From Bacillota bacterium (GTDB lineage Bacteria; Bacillota; Clostridia; Lachnospirales; Lachnospiraceae): a DNA stretch of 11,705 bases. The stretch lies in the NCBI GenBank assembly GCA_023428655.1, contig JAEYXC010000261.1:1-11705 (forward strand), in the 5' to 3' direction. The notes below the pieces were generated by a model. That model saw nothing but the letters and a program-made list of their open reading frames with translations. It searched no databases and had not been told where the DNA came from. Numbering within the stretch: position 1 is the first letter of the stretch; every line of letters starts with the position of its first letter. This document shows positions 1 through 7,496 of the stretch, one piece after another. The position numbers and the translations under genes were made by a program.

Positions 1-35
1 CTGTCCGTTAATATTGTAGTAGGGGAGTATTTTCG

Positions 36-1079
36 TTACTGAATAAAGGTTCCTTCTTTGATTTTCTCTACGATATCCAAATACTGAGTCTTGATTTCCT
101 CGGATACTGCATCACTGAAGGTACCAACACTGAGACAGCCATTGGAGAGGTCTCCATAGATGGTCTTGTTACCATAGCTTCCTGCCTTCAAATCACTCAT
201 ACATAGTCCAATTAGAGCAGCATTATCGGTTACTACACTGCTAATGATTACGTTAGAGGTCTGTGTCTTCAAAAGGTCACTGGGTTGTCCGATATCATAT
301 CTTCCTTCGTAGTTTGCAAGAGCCTCACGTGCACCGGAGTCTACCGCACTGGCGTCACCGAACATGACATCAACATCGCTGGTGGTTATCATGGAATCTG
401 CAATTTCCTTTCCCTTTGCAGAGTCGCTGAAGGAATTGGCATAAGCGGAAACGACTTGAATTTCTGGATTGATCGCCTTTGCTGCAGCCTCATAGCTTGC
501 TAGCTTGGTCTTTGTCGTATCAAGCTCCATGCCTCCGATGAAGCCGATACTATTAGTCTTTGACATTAAGCCGGCCAGTGCTCCCGCCATATATCCGATC
601 TGCTTTGCATCCGGTAACAAAGATACTACATTGTCAGTCTCGACCGTACCGTTCAGCAATGCAAAATATACATTCGGATAATCAGCGGATACCTCCTTCA
701 CAGCATCGGTATACTGATTACCGGGTGCAAAAATCAGGTTGAAGCCAAGATCACAGTAGGAGCGAATGCTGGAGGCAAAATCAGCTGAGTTAAGACCATC
801 GGTATACTGGGTCTCAAAACCGTTCTGCTCGGATGCAGCGAGCATCGCATTATAGCAAGCGGCACCCCAACCACCATCAGCGATAGTAGAATCACAAATC
901 ATAGCTACCTTATAAACCGTCTCCGTAGCAGCTTCCGAAGGTTCTGTTGTGGGAACTGTCTCATTTGTGCTGTCCTTCGCAATGGATTCCTTAACCGGTT
1001 CCTTCGATGAAGCACAACCGGCAAGAGTAATCATTACCATGGCCATTGCCAGAAATAAAGCCAATACTTTTTGTTTCAT
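36..1079 (-). CDS. BMP-family ABC transporter substrate-binding lipoprotein
   Basis: 347 residues. The N-terminus is a lipoprotein signal: a basic start, a hydrophobic stretch, and a lipobox L19-A-G-C22, so the mature protein should be lipid-anchored at Cys22 outside the membrane. A Ser/Thr/Glu-rich linker (about 23-52) leads into the periplasmic-binding-protein fold. Family hallmarks are DGGWGAACY near residue 68, the GFIGGMELD block near the middle, and the following SAYANSFSDSAKGKE block. BMP/PnrA/Med-type proteins bind purine nucleosides and deliver them to the adjacent permeases. The start is supported by AGGAGG at 1087-1092 with 7 nt spacing. It is the last gene of the operon, whereas the binding-protein gene comes first in many BMP operons. 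The exact ligand cannot be read from the sequence. Confidence 0.95.
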   Translation of the reverse strand: MKQKVLALFLAMAMVMITLAGCASSKEPVKESIAKDSTNETVPTTEPSEAATETVYKVAMICDSTIADGGWGAACYNAMLAASEQNGFETQYTDGLNSADFASSIRSYCDLGFNLIFAPGNQYTDAVKEVSADYPNVYFALLNGTVETDNVVSLLPDAKQIGYMAGALAGLMSKTNSIGFIGGMELDTTKTKLASYEAAAKAINPEIQVVSAYANSFSDSAKGKEIADSMITTSDVDVMFGDASAVDSGAREALANYEGRYDIGQPSDLLKTQTSNVIISSVVTDNAALIGLCMSDLKAGSYGNKTIYGDLSNGCLSVGTFSDAVSEEIKTQYLDIVEKIKEGTFIQ

Positions 1080-1105
1080 GTTAATTCCTCCTAAAATGAT
1101 ATGTG

Positions 1106-1138
1106 TGTCAGTGACATTTATAATTTTGGCTGTGCCAA
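1106..1138 (-). other. Two small palindromes before the binding-protein gene
   Basis: The 62-bp gap between permease and binding-protein genes holds TGTCA-n-TGACA (1106-1116) and TTGGC-TGT-GCCAA (1126-1138). No T-run follows, so they are not intrinsic terminators. Inference: small mRNA stem-loops at this spot could stabilise or process the message so that the binding protein is made in excess. Confidence 0.4.
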
Positions 1139-1141
1139 TAA

Positions 1142-2089
1142 TTATCGTTCTTCTCTGAAATAGGGCTTTCCATTCGCAGCGGGACCGGACTTACGAATAC
1201 CGAAGACAGCCAGTGCGAACAGAGTACAGAGATAAGGGATCATAGCGAGCAGCTGGTAGGGAGTCGAAGAGCTCAAGACCTGAAGCCGGATCTGAAGAGC
1301 ATCGGTAAAGCCGAAGAGCAAAGCTGCTAACAGAACACCACCGGGCATCCATCGTCCGAAGATTACGGTGGATAGAGCAATAAATCCACGTCCGGAGACA
1401 ACACCGTCGGAGTAAGTACTGATATAGCAGGTTGTTAGATAAGCACCGCCAATTCCCGACAAGGCTCCACAAATCAGACAAGCGATATACTTCACACGGA
1501 TAACCGGAATTCCAAGTGTTTCAGCGGCTTTCGGGAATTCTCCGACAGCCTTATAATTTAAGCCGGCTTTTGTCTTGCTAAAGAACAGATAGGAAATCGG
1601 TACCAAAAGATAGGTCAGATATACGATCAGTGTGTGATTGAAGAATATTTTCCCGACAACCGGTATGCTGCCAAGGATTGGGATCGGCAGCTCCTTCATT
1701 AGAGTGGATTGTGCCAGGGAGGAGCTAATACCAAATTTAATCTTATAAAGGAAGGATGCAATGGCTGGGGCGAAGATATTAATCGCCATTCCATAAACGA
1801 TCTGTTGTGCACCCAAATGGATTGTACAGAAGGCATAGATTAGATTAATTGCAATACCACCGATGGCACCCGCAAGGATCCCAAGATAGGGATTACCCGT
1901 TGAAAAGGTGATCAGAAAACCGCAAAGGGCTCCGAAGGACATAATACCATCCAGGCCAATGTTAACCATGCCCGCACGCTCGGAATATAGCTCTGCCAGC
2001 GCGACAATCAGGATAGGGGTTGCCATTCGTATCGTTGACAGGAGTAGCTCCTGTATGAAGTTCCAATTTAAAAATGCCTCCATGCTCAT
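1142..2089 (-). CDS. nupQ: BMP/Nup-type ABC transporter permease, second subunit
   Basis: 315 residues, largely hydrophobic with about 8-10 membrane segments. This is a BPD_transp_2 (LivH/RbsC-like) permease. The ERAGMVNIGLDGIM block near residues 38-51 and the GRGFIALSTVIFGRWMPGG block in the C-terminal half match the NupQ/YufQ side of nucleoside importers. It should pair with the neighbouring permease to form the membrane channel. Its ATG overlaps the TGA of the upstream permease gene by 3 nt (ATGA), a typical sign of translational coupling. The GGAGGTGG site at 2091-2098 lies only 4 nt from this ATG but about 10 nt from the Met3 codon at 2081-2083, so translation may start at Met3. The gene symbol is by homology. 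Substrate is not proven. Confidence 0.93.
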   Translation of the reverse strand: MSMEAFLNWNFIQELLLSTIRMATPILIVALAELYSERAGMVNIGLDGIMSFGALCGFLITFSTGNPYLGILAGAIGGIAINLIYAFCTIHLGAQQIVYGMAINIFAPAIASFLYKIKFGISSSLAQSTLMKELPIPILGSIPVVGKIFFNHTLIVYLTYLLVPISYLFFSKTKAGLNYKAVGEFPKAAETLGIPVIRVKYIACLICGALSGIGGAYLTTCYISTYSDGVVSGRGFIALSTVIFGRWMPGGVLLAALLFGFTDALQIRLQVLSSSTPYQLLAMIPYLCTLFALAVFGIRKSGPAANGKPYFREER

Positions 2090-3144
2090 TCCACCTCCAC
2101 TGATTTTGTTGACAGATTGATAATAAACTGCCTGATACGTGGCAGATTGGTAACGGCATTTCCGGCTACGGCGAAGATGATTACCAATGCCTGAACGATA
2201 TCAATTACTGAGGTGGGAAGACCGGTTCCTACCTGCATCGTAGTTGCCCCGGCTCTTAACACGGCAAACAGATAAGCAATGATCACCGTTCCTATGGGAT
2301 TCAGCAGGCTGATGAGTGCTATGGCTACACCGTCGAAGCCATAACCGACTCCGAAGCCTGCCATTAATCGGAATTGGGTACCGTGGAGCTCCACGCTTCC
2401 TCCGAGGCCGGCAATGGCACCGGATGTTATGAAGGAAATCAGCATTAATGATTTAACAGGATAACCGTTAAAATTAGCAGTTGTCTGATTTAATCCCACT
2501 GCTCTCAGCTGAAAGCCCTTGGAGGTGTAGAATAGAAAATACCAAAGAATGATTGATAGCACCAAAGCGATGAGGATTCCGGAATGGATGCGGGTTCCGC
2601 TTATGATTCGTGGGAGCTTTTCAACAACAGTCGCTGTCTGGGGAAGATTTCCATCCCGTAGGGGACCGGTGTAAAGAAAGCCCATGAACAGGATGGCAAT
2701 ATAGTTTAGCATGATGCTTACGATCATTTCATTTAGGCCCCGTGTTATTTTGAGCATGCCGGGGATATAACCCCACAGGCCTCCCGCAAGGATACCGCAG
2801 ATTAGGCTGACTATCACAAGAGATAAACCGCTTAGACCGGTGAAGGTAGTATTGACCCAGATACTGGCACAGGCTCCCATCACAAATTGTCCCTCTGCAC
2901 CAAGATTAAATACACCACATTTGTAAGCAAAGGTAGCTGCAAGTCCGGTGAAAATTAATGGTACGGCCTTAGCTACCGTTTCTCCGAAATTGGAGAGGGA
3001 ACCAAAAGCACCCCGGAACAGATAACGATAAGCCTCTACCGGATTGCCCCCGATGCAGGCGATCAGGATGGCACCGGCGAAGAAGGAGAAAAGAATGGAG
3101 GCAATAGGAACCGCTATTTTAATGAATCGATTGTTTAGGTTCAT
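2086..3144 (-). CDS. nupP: BMP/Nup-type ABC transporter permease, first subunit
   Basis: 352 residues with multiple membrane helices, the first at about 9-30. The conserved FAYKCGVFNLGAEGQF stretch, with its FNLGAEGQ core, near residues 72-87 and the GVGYGFDGVAIALI block in the C-terminal half mark the NupP/YufP permease family. It forms the transmembrane pore together with the 315-residue permease and is energised by the ATPase encoded just upstream. The start is supported by AAAGGAG at 3153-3159, about 8 nt from the ATG. The first 26 nt overlap the 3' end of the ATPase gene, and the last codon overlaps the next permease start, so three genes form a tightly coupled translational unit. The gene symbol is assigned by homology. 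Confidence 0.93.
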   Translation of the reverse strand: MNLNNRFIKIAVPIASILFSFFAGAILIACIGGNPVEAYRYLFRGAFGSLSNFGETVAKAVPLIFTGLAATFAYKCGVFNLGAEGQFVMGACASIWVNTTFTGLSGLSLVIVSLICGILAGGLWGYIPGMLKITRGLNEMIVSIMLNYIAILFMGFLYTGPLRDGNLPQTATVVEKLPRIISGTRIHSGILIALVLSIILWYFLFYTSKGFQLRAVGLNQTTANFNGYPVKSLMLISFITSGAIAGLGGSVELHGTQFRLMAGFGVGYGFDGVAIALISLLNPIGTVIIAYLFAVLRAGATTMQVGTGLPTSVIDIVQALVIIFAVAGNAVTNLPRIRQFIINLSTKSVEVE

Positions 3145-4672
3145 TGTTGAAACTCCTTTCGGTTACTTTTCCGGACATAGCCAGTGAAATCTCATGGATT
3201 GGTGGGTTCTCGCCAGAATAGATACCGAGAATTTCTCCTTCGAATATGACTGCAATCCGGTCGGACAGCTTTCGTACCTCATCAAAGTCTGCACTGATTA
3301 ACAATACACCGCAGCCTAAGTTCCTCGCATCGATGATTTTGTCATGCACATATCTGGTGGCTCCGATATCCAGACCTCTGGTCGGATGTACGGCCACAAG
3401 GAGCTCCGGTGCTGCCTCCAGCTCTCTGGCCAGGACGATCTTTTGCTGGTTACCACCGGAAAGATTTCGGATTTCCTGATCCAGAGAGGCACAGCGAATA
3501 TCATACTTTTCCTTCATTTGTTCTGCGAATCCAAGAGCTGCTTTTTTTCGGAGGAATAGACCTCTACCATAGGACATGCCGGATTTTTGTGTGTTTTTTA
3601 TCATTAGGTTTTCAGTTACGGTCATTCGCCCAATCAGACCCATCTTATTTCGGTCCTCCGGAATGTGGGAGACATTGGAGCGGATGAAATGCTTCGGTGA
3701 ATAATGCGTCAGCTTCTTACCCTTCAGCGTAACGGTACCGCTTTCCGGTGCTATAACTCCGGTCACCAGCTGTGCGAGTTGGGATTGGCCATTCCCATCG
3801 ATTCCTGCGATCCCCAGAACCTCCCCTTTATTAAGGTGGAACGAGAGATTACGTAAGCCGTTGTGCTTAGATTGGCAATTATAATTGACGGTATCAAGCT
3901 CCAGAACACTGTCTCCACTGTCGGTAGCCTTTGGATATTCGTTAGTAACCAGCTCGCGACCAATCATAAGATTGGCCAATTGGGTGGCATCGGTTTCACC
4001 CTTATGTAAGGTCGTTACTGTTTCTCCGGCTCTTAGTACAGTGATCCGATCGCTGATTTCAAGAACCTCTCTCATCTTGTGAGAGATAAAGATAACGGAT
4101 TTCTTTTCTGCAGTCAGCTTTCGGATAATTTCGAATAATCCAACTACCTCAAGATCAGTGAGAGCAGCGGTTGGTTCATCCAGAATGAGCAGTTCGGCAC
4201 CTCGATACAGAGCCTTCAGAATCTCAACCCGCTGCTGAGCACCGACGGATATCTCGGTCACAGGCTTATCCAACTCGATGCCCAACCCATACCGTTGTGC
4301 CAGAGTAAGGATTTCTTTCTTTATGGCAGCTCTGTTTATCAAAATTGAGGAATCCTTTGTAGTGCCGAGTATTATATTTTCGAATACTGTCATAGCCTCT
4401 ATCAGCATAAAATGCTGATGTACCATACCGATCCCATATTTTACAGCCTTTGAGGGTGTATCAATTCGTACCTTTTCTCCGTGTAGATAGATATTTCCTG
4501 AGGTAGGCTGATAGAGTCCGATTAATATATTCATTAAGGTACTCTTACCGGCTCCATTCTCACCAAGAAGGGTATGGACCTCACCTTCCAGGATATCCAG
4601 ATTAATATTTCTGTTCGCATGTGCATTGCCGAACCTTTTGTTGATAGCTTCCATTCTTAGCATTTCCTTCAA
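3119..4672 (-). CDS. nupO: BMP/Nup-type ABC transporter ATPase with two nucleotide-binding domains
   Basis: 517 residues forming two fused ABC domains, as in sugar and nucleoside importers (RbsA/NupO). Domain 1 has Walker A GENGAGKST (37-45), signature SVGAQQ (142-147), Walker B LLILDEP (161-167) and H-loop His198. Domain 2 has a degenerate Walker A GIDGNGQS (290-297, Gln in place of Lys), an intact LSGGNQQ signature (404-410) and an altered Walker B containing HPTRGLD. This asymmetry is normal for the family: only one site is fully catalytic. The start is a TTG codon, chosen because GGAGG (4680-4684) lies exactly 7 nt upstream. ATG codons at residues 4 and 7 are alternatives with poorer spacing. 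It is the first gene of the operon and energises import through the two permeases. Confidence 0.95.
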   Translation of the reverse strand: MKEMLRMEAINKRFGNAHANRNINLDILEGEVHTLLGENGAGKSTLMNILIGLYQPTSGNIYLHGEKVRIDTPSKAVKYGIGMVHQHFMLIEAMTVFENIILGTTKDSSILINRAAIKKEILTLAQRYGLGIELDKPVTEISVGAQQRVEILKALYRGAELLILDEPTAALTDLEVVGLFEIIRKLTAEKKSVIFISHKMREVLEISDRITVLRAGETVTTLHKGETDATQLANLMIGRELVTNEYPKATDSGDSVLELDTVNYNCQSKHNGLRNLSFHLNKGEVLGIAGIDGNGQSQLAQLVTGVIAPESGTVTLKGKKLTHYSPKHFIRSNVSHIPEDRNKMGLIGRMTVTENLMIKNTQKSGMSYGRGLFLRKKAALGFAEQMKEKYDIRCASLDQEIRNLSGGNQQKIVLARELEAAPELLVAVHPTRGLDIGATRYVHDKIIDARNLGCGVLLISADFDEVRKLSDRIAVIFEGEILGIYSGENPPIHEISLAMSGKVTERSFNNEPKQSIH

Positions 4673-4699
4673 TATCTTCCCTCCAGTCCCGACGAAACG

Positions 4700-4728
4700 A
4701 TAGAAAGCACGAAGAGCATCCTTTCTAT
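4700..4728 (-). promoter_or_regulatory. Second leader hairpin before the ATPase gene
   Basis: A perfect 8-bp inverted repeat (ATAGAAAG / CTTTCTAT) with a 13-nt loop lies between the leader terminator and the ATPase ribosome binding site. No T-run follows it. It could act as an RNA switch partner, a ribosome-access element or a stabiliser. The role is inferred only. Confidence 0.45.
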
Positions 4729-4738
4729 TGTCATAAAT

Positions 4739-4777
4739 AAAAAAATGTAGACAAATCTCTAAGAGATTGATCTACAT
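4739..4777 (-). terminator. Intrinsic terminator inside the ABC operon leader
   Basis: Read on the minus strand, an outer 7-bp stem (ATGTAGA/TCTACAT) and an inner 6-bp stem (AATCTC/GAGATT, 3-nt loop) separated by a 2x2 mismatch are followed at once by seven T residues. No minus-strand gene lies upstream of it that it could serve. It sits about 40 nt after the predicted transcription start of the ABC operon, so it is best read as an attenuator. Confidence 0.7.
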
Positions 4778-4823
4778 CTTTGTAAAATAAAGAAAATTGG
4801 TTTGATCGAATATAATGTAATGT

Positions 4824-4852
4824 AATATAACATTATCTTATCTGTACGTCAA
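4824..4852 (-). promoter_or_regulatory. Sigma-A promoter of the ABC operon
   Basis: Minus strand TTGACG (4847-4852), a 17-bp spacer, and TATATT (4824-4829). This is the best promoter in the gap and is oriented toward the four transporter genes. The transcript would begin near 4817 and run through the leader terminator at 4739-4777. Confidence 0.7.
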
Positions 4853-5133
4853 TCATAAATTATCGTGCATGTATAAATATTAAGGCTGAAAGTGAAAAAA
4901 GCATAAGTAACAGTATTATATATTAACAGGACTTATAAATATTCACTGGATTTCTTATATATAGATACATCGGATAATACTTTAATACGGATGATAAAGT
5001 TTTGTATGGAGCAGTGGATTGGGGTATCAATTTGTGAAAAATCCTAATTACTGTGAATTTATTTATTCTCGTTAAATGGGCAAAATTATCAGAAAATAGC
5101 AATAAATGATAAGAATTGTTAGCCGATTCGTTG
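4853..5133. other. AT-rich divergent intergenic stretch, no gene seen
   Basis: About 280 bp between the ABC operon promoter and the promoter of the VOC gene. The only long open frame (minus, 4923-5192) overlaps the start of the VOC gene, has no convincing ribosome binding site and shows low-complexity AT-driven composition. No purine riboswitch core (GTAGAAAC on the plus strand) was found here, although the operon may handle purines. Confidence 0.5.
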
Positions 5134-5164
5134 TATAATGGTGTACACACTATTGCAAAGGAGG
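5134..5164 (+). promoter_or_regulatory. Promoter -10, palindrome and RBS of the VOC gene
   Basis: A perfect TATAAT lies at 5134-5139, but no good -35 hexamer lies 16-18 bp upstream. GTGTACAC, an 8-bp palindrome (5141-5148), overlaps the expected transcription start and could bind a repressor. AAAGGAGG (5157-5164) sits 7 nt from the ATG at 5172. Confidence 0.5.
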
Positions 5165-5171
5165 TATTACT

Positions 5172-6053
5172 ATGCAAAGAATTATTCCACATTTATGGTT
5201 TGATAAAGAAGCAATAGAAGCAGTAGAATGGTATGTAAGTTTGTTTGATGATTCAAGCATTCAAAGTATAACGAAGCTACCTAACACTCCGTCCGGTGAT
5301 GCAGTAATATTAGATTTTCAATTATCCAACATAAGGTTTAATGCGATTAATGCAGGTCCTTATTTTACCTTCAATTCATCGATTTCATTGATGGTAGCAT
5401 GTGATTCGATAGAAGAGGTTGAGACGCTGTACGCGGAGTTATCAGCAAATGGTAGTATTCTGATGGAGCTGGGGGAATATCCCTTCAGCGAACGTTATGC
5501 ATGGGTACAAGATAAGTACGGGTTGAGTTGGCAACTATTTTTCGCTGAGGATGCTAAGTCACTTCCTAAAATACGACCGAACCTATTATTTGCAGGTGAA
5601 GTGTGTGGAAAAGCGGAAAAGGCACTTGAATTTTATGCATCCGTTTTTAGAAATTCAGACATAGGAAGGATCAGTCGTTACGAAAGGGATGAGGCCACAG
5701 ATCATAGAGCAATGATTAATTATGCAGAAGCTAATCTCGATGGATCACAAATTTTGTTGATGGATCATGCCATGGGTGGTGATGATACCTTCAATGAAGC
5801 GTTTTCCATGGTTATACTATGTGAAAATCAAGAAGAGATAGATTATTACTGGGAGAAGCTATCCTTTGTTCCAGAAGCAGAGGAGTGTGGATGGCTAAAA
5901 GATCAGTTTGGCATCTCATGGCAGGTAGTTCCCAAAGTTATGATTGATGCAATGGAAAATGGAACCGAGGACCAAATTAAGAGGTTAATAAATGCCTTCT
6001 TGAAGATGAAGAAGTTTGATATACTGACTTTAGAAAAGGCGATTATTGGATAG
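5172..6053 (+). CDS. Tandem VOC / PhnB-like (3-dmu-9-3-mt fold) protein
   Basis: 293 residues made of two homologous halves of the vicinal-oxygen-chelate (glyoxalase/bleomycin resistance) superfamily, PhnB-like branch. The repeat is visible directly: PHLWF near residue 6 matches PNLLFAG near 136, and WVQDKYGLSWQLF (111-123) matches WLKDQFGISWQVV (241-253). FD(D)SSI after the first helix and FRNSDIG after the second also correspond. A cytosolic enzyme or ligand-binding protein is expected. Despite the old methyltransferase family name, no reaction is established for most members. The strong RBS at 5157-5164 supports the start. The DHFR-like gene follows 55 bp downstream on the same strand and is probably cotranscribed. 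Confidence 0.9.
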   Translation: MQRIIPHLWFDKEAIEAVEWYVSLFDDSSIQSITKLPNTPSGDAVILDFQLSNIRFNAINAGPYFTFNSSISLMVACDSIEEVETLYAELSANGSILMELGEYPFSERYAWVQDKYGLSWQLFFAEDAKSLPKIRPNLLFAGEVCGKAEKALEFYASVFRNSDIGRISRYERDEATDHRAMINYAEANLDGSQILLMDHAMGGDDTFNEAFSMVILCENQEEIDYYWEKLSFVPEAEECGWLKDQFGISWQVVPKVMIDAMENGTEDQIKRLINAFLKMKKFDILTLEKAIIG

Positions 6054-6108
6054 CCACTGATTCAAAAGTTTATTATCCATGGAACGAAGTGAAAGGTGGG
6101 TGAAGGTT

Positions 6109-6669
6109 ATGGGTAAAACTATTTTAGGAGTAACTATTTCCTTGGATGGCTTTGCAGAGGATATTAATCGTAGTGTAAACGCTTTATATACAGACCTGGA
6201 ATCGTTAAAAGAAACGGAGTATATGAATGAGTCAATTATGTCGACAGGAGCGGTTGTAATGTCAAAAAAGGAATTTGAAATGGCTGATGATCCTGATTTG
6301 TATGCAGATCATTATGAATATCAGGTTCCTATATTTATCTTTACAGATAAAATACCTGAAAAGCATCCAAAGGAAACGGATAAGATATCCTTTACTTTTG
6401 TCACTGATGGAGTTGAAAGTGCAATCATACAAGCAAAAACAGCCGCCGGGGATAAAGATGTTAACATAATAGGAAGTGCAGAAACAACGCAACTTTGCTT
6501 AAGAACTAATTTGGTGGATGAACTGCAGGTTGATATGATACCTTTATTTTTACATAAGGGTTTTAGACCCTTCGAGGCGATAGCAGATTTTGATATTAAG
6601 TTAGAAAGAGCTCTTGTGGATGAACTTCCCTCAGGGAGAACCCATATAAGATATACAATTATTAGATAA
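6109..6669 (+). CDS. RibD C-terminal / dihydrofolate reductase-like family protein
   Basis: 186 residues. The N-terminus MGKTILGVTISLDGFAED is typical of the RibD_C family (NADPH-dependent reductases related to DHFR), with the SLDGF motif at 11-15. The GSAETTQ loop near 122-128 occupies the nucleotide-binding position and is followed by the LVDELQVDMIPLFL block (135-148). Length fits these stand-alone proteins. The start at 6109 is preferred to the in-frame ATG at 6079, because AGGTGG (6094-6099) lies 9 nt upstream, nothing like an RBS precedes 6079, and the family begins at this Met. Real substrates of stand-alone members are mostly unknown. They should not be equated with FolA. It is probably the second gene of an operon with the VOC protein. 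Confidence 0.88.
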   Translation: MGKTILGVTISLDGFAEDINRSVNALYTDLESLKETEYMNESIMSTGAVVMSKKEFEMADDPDLYADHYEYQVPIFIFTDKIPEKHPKETDKISFTFVTDGVESAIIQAKTAAGDKDVNIIGSAETTQLCLRTNLVDELQVDMIPLFLHKGFRPFEAIADFDIKLERALVDELPSGRTHIRYTIIR

Positions 6670-6717
6670 AGGTGTAGATTTTATTAGTGAGGTTACAAGG
6701 AATGATCAGTCGTTATT

Positions 6718-6804
6718 ACAGGAGGTGCATGATATAAAATAGCAATTATTGGTGCATCCGGTATGGCAGGCTCAGCTCTATATAACGAAGGCAGGCTGCC
6801 CTGA
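6718..6804 (+). pseudogene. Remnant of a Rossmann-fold NAD(P)-binding protein gene
   Basis: A strong RBS (AGGAGG, 6720-6725) and ATG (6729) are kept, but the ATG frame stops at its third codon. One nucleotide out of register, from 6736, the DNA encodes KIAIIGASGMAGSALYNE before TGA at 6802-6804. That is the beta1-loop-alpha1 dinucleotide-binding segment (GASGMAGS) of YwnB-like NAD(P)H-binding/epimerase-type proteins, which normally run to about 210 residues. Nothing recognisable follows. Read as a gene destroyed by a frameshift and a large 3' deletion. The fragment is short, so the family name is tentative. Confidence 0.5.
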
Positions 6805-6844
6805 AAAACACTTGCAGAAGGAGTCCGTAAAAGTAAGAATTATT

Positions 6845-6903
6845 AAAAAACCGGCTCTATGAAATCTTAAGCTGTCAACATACAGTAAGGATTTCATAGA
6901 GCC
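6845..6903 (-). terminator. Terminator of the cytochrome b5-like gene (convergent)
   Basis: A perfect 14-bp inverted repeat (GGCTCTATGAAATC, 6853-6866, with 6890-6903) has further pairing inside the loop. On the minus strand it is followed by GG and six T residues (6845-6850), which fits termination of the gene at 6922-7278. The plus-strand side is only moderately T-rich, but the hairpin may also stop transcripts from the VOC/DHFR unit. Confidence 0.8.
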
Positions 6904-6921
6904 AATTATCTTTGATCGTAC

Positions 6922-7278
6922 TTATTCGAGTGTTCCTACTACGGGTAAATCGTCTAATACCTTAGCACCATGGGGGGAATCGCCTAATTGACTAGTTAGA
7001 TCTTCACCTGCAGTAAGACCGTTTTTATGTTCACCATTCTTCCATGCAGCAACATCAGTAACATCGTATACGATACCATCAATTGCTACATATGCAGGAT
7101 TTCCGTCCTGACCGTTATATGTTTTTAATTCCTCGAGCGTAAATATCTGAGTGCCGGGACTACTGGTTTCATTTTCGGAGGTAGCATTTGTACTATCATT
7201 TTCTTCTTTGGAACAGCTTACCATGAATACGGATGAAAGTACAATAAAACAAATTATGATTAATTTTAATCGTTTCAT
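6922..7278 (-). CDS. Cytochrome b5-like heme-binding lipoprotein
   Basis: 118 residues. Residues 1-22 form a lipoprotein signal ending in a lipobox-like F-M-V-S-C22, so the protein should be anchored on the outer face of the membrane. After an acidic Ser/Asn/Glu linker (23-43) comes a compact cytochrome b5/heme-steroid-binding domain (about 45-118): FTLEEL, then AYVAIDGIVYDVTDV, W79, and the two candidate axial heme ligands His84 (GEHKNG) and His103 (SPHG). The AGEDLT segment between them is typical of bacterial members. Start 7278 is preferred to the upstream ATG at 7335: AAAGGAG at 7287-7293 is 7-8 nt away and the signal peptide begins here. A Fur box overlaps its promoter. Its electron partner may be the membrane cytochrome b encoded at 8053. 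Confidence 0.9.
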   Translation of the reverse strand: MKRLKLIIICFIVLSSVFMVSCSKEENDSTNATSENETSSPGTQIFTLEELKTYNGQDGNPAYVAIDGIVYDVTDVAAWKNGEHKNGLTAGEDLTSQLGDSPHGAKVLDDLPVVGTLE

Positions 7279-7306
7279 TTTATCACTCCTTTCAATTAAT
7301 GGTTTT

Positions 7307-7335
7307 ATTATATTATTATTATAAACAAAAGTCAA
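7307..7335 (-). promoter_or_regulatory. Sigma-A promoter of the cytochrome b5-like gene
   Basis: Minus strand TTGACT (7330-7335), a 17-bp spacer and a perfect TATAAT (7307-7312), about 30 bp upstream of the start codon. The -35 element is overlapped by the Fur-type palindrome. Confidence 0.8.
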
Positions 7336-7352
7336 TAATGATAATCATTATT
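7334..7352. promoter_or_regulatory. Fur box
   Basis: AATAATGATAATCATTATT is a perfect 9-1-9 palindrome and differs from the classical Fur consensus GATAATGATAATCATTATC only at the two end bases. It touches the -35 hexamer of the minus-strand cytochrome b5 promoter, a position suited to repression by iron-loaded Fur. It lies about 30 bp upstream of the -35 of the divergent plus-strand gene. A PerR or Zur site is less likely from the sequence. Confidence 0.82.
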
Positions 7353-7380
7353 AATTAAACTTGAAATACGGGAATTAATA

Positions 7381-7409
7381 TTGTACAATTAATACATCCA
7401 TAATACAAT
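7381..7409 (+). promoter_or_regulatory. Probable promoter of the 139-residue protein gene
   Basis: TTGTAC (7381-7386), a 17-bp spacer and TACAAT (7404-7409), oriented toward the gene at 7497. The -35 is part of the 8-bp palindrome TTGTACAA. The leader would be about 80 nt. Confidence 0.5.
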
Positions 7410-7496
7410 AATATACAGAATAGGGATAATATTACATTTGAGTCACGAAGAGATGATATCAAAACAAAACCTTATATGTGAGGAGCGTGTAAAACA

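Noticed and set aside
1191..1481. 96-codon minus-strand frame inside the 315-residue permease gene
   Set aside because: It is an out-of-frame shadow of a well-supported permease gene, with no family features. Similar shadows at 285-742, 3246-4082, 6262-6492 and 11205-11549 were dropped for the same reason.
4673..4860. Purine riboswitch in the nucleoside-type transporter leader
   Set aside because: The conserved core, including GTTTCTAC on the minus strand, is not present, and the leader before the terminator is only about 40 nt.
4923..5192. 89-codon minus-strand open frame in the divergent gap
   Set aside because: It overlaps the start of the VOC gene and covers its RBS, has no RBS of its own and has an AT-driven residue composition. 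A chance frame.
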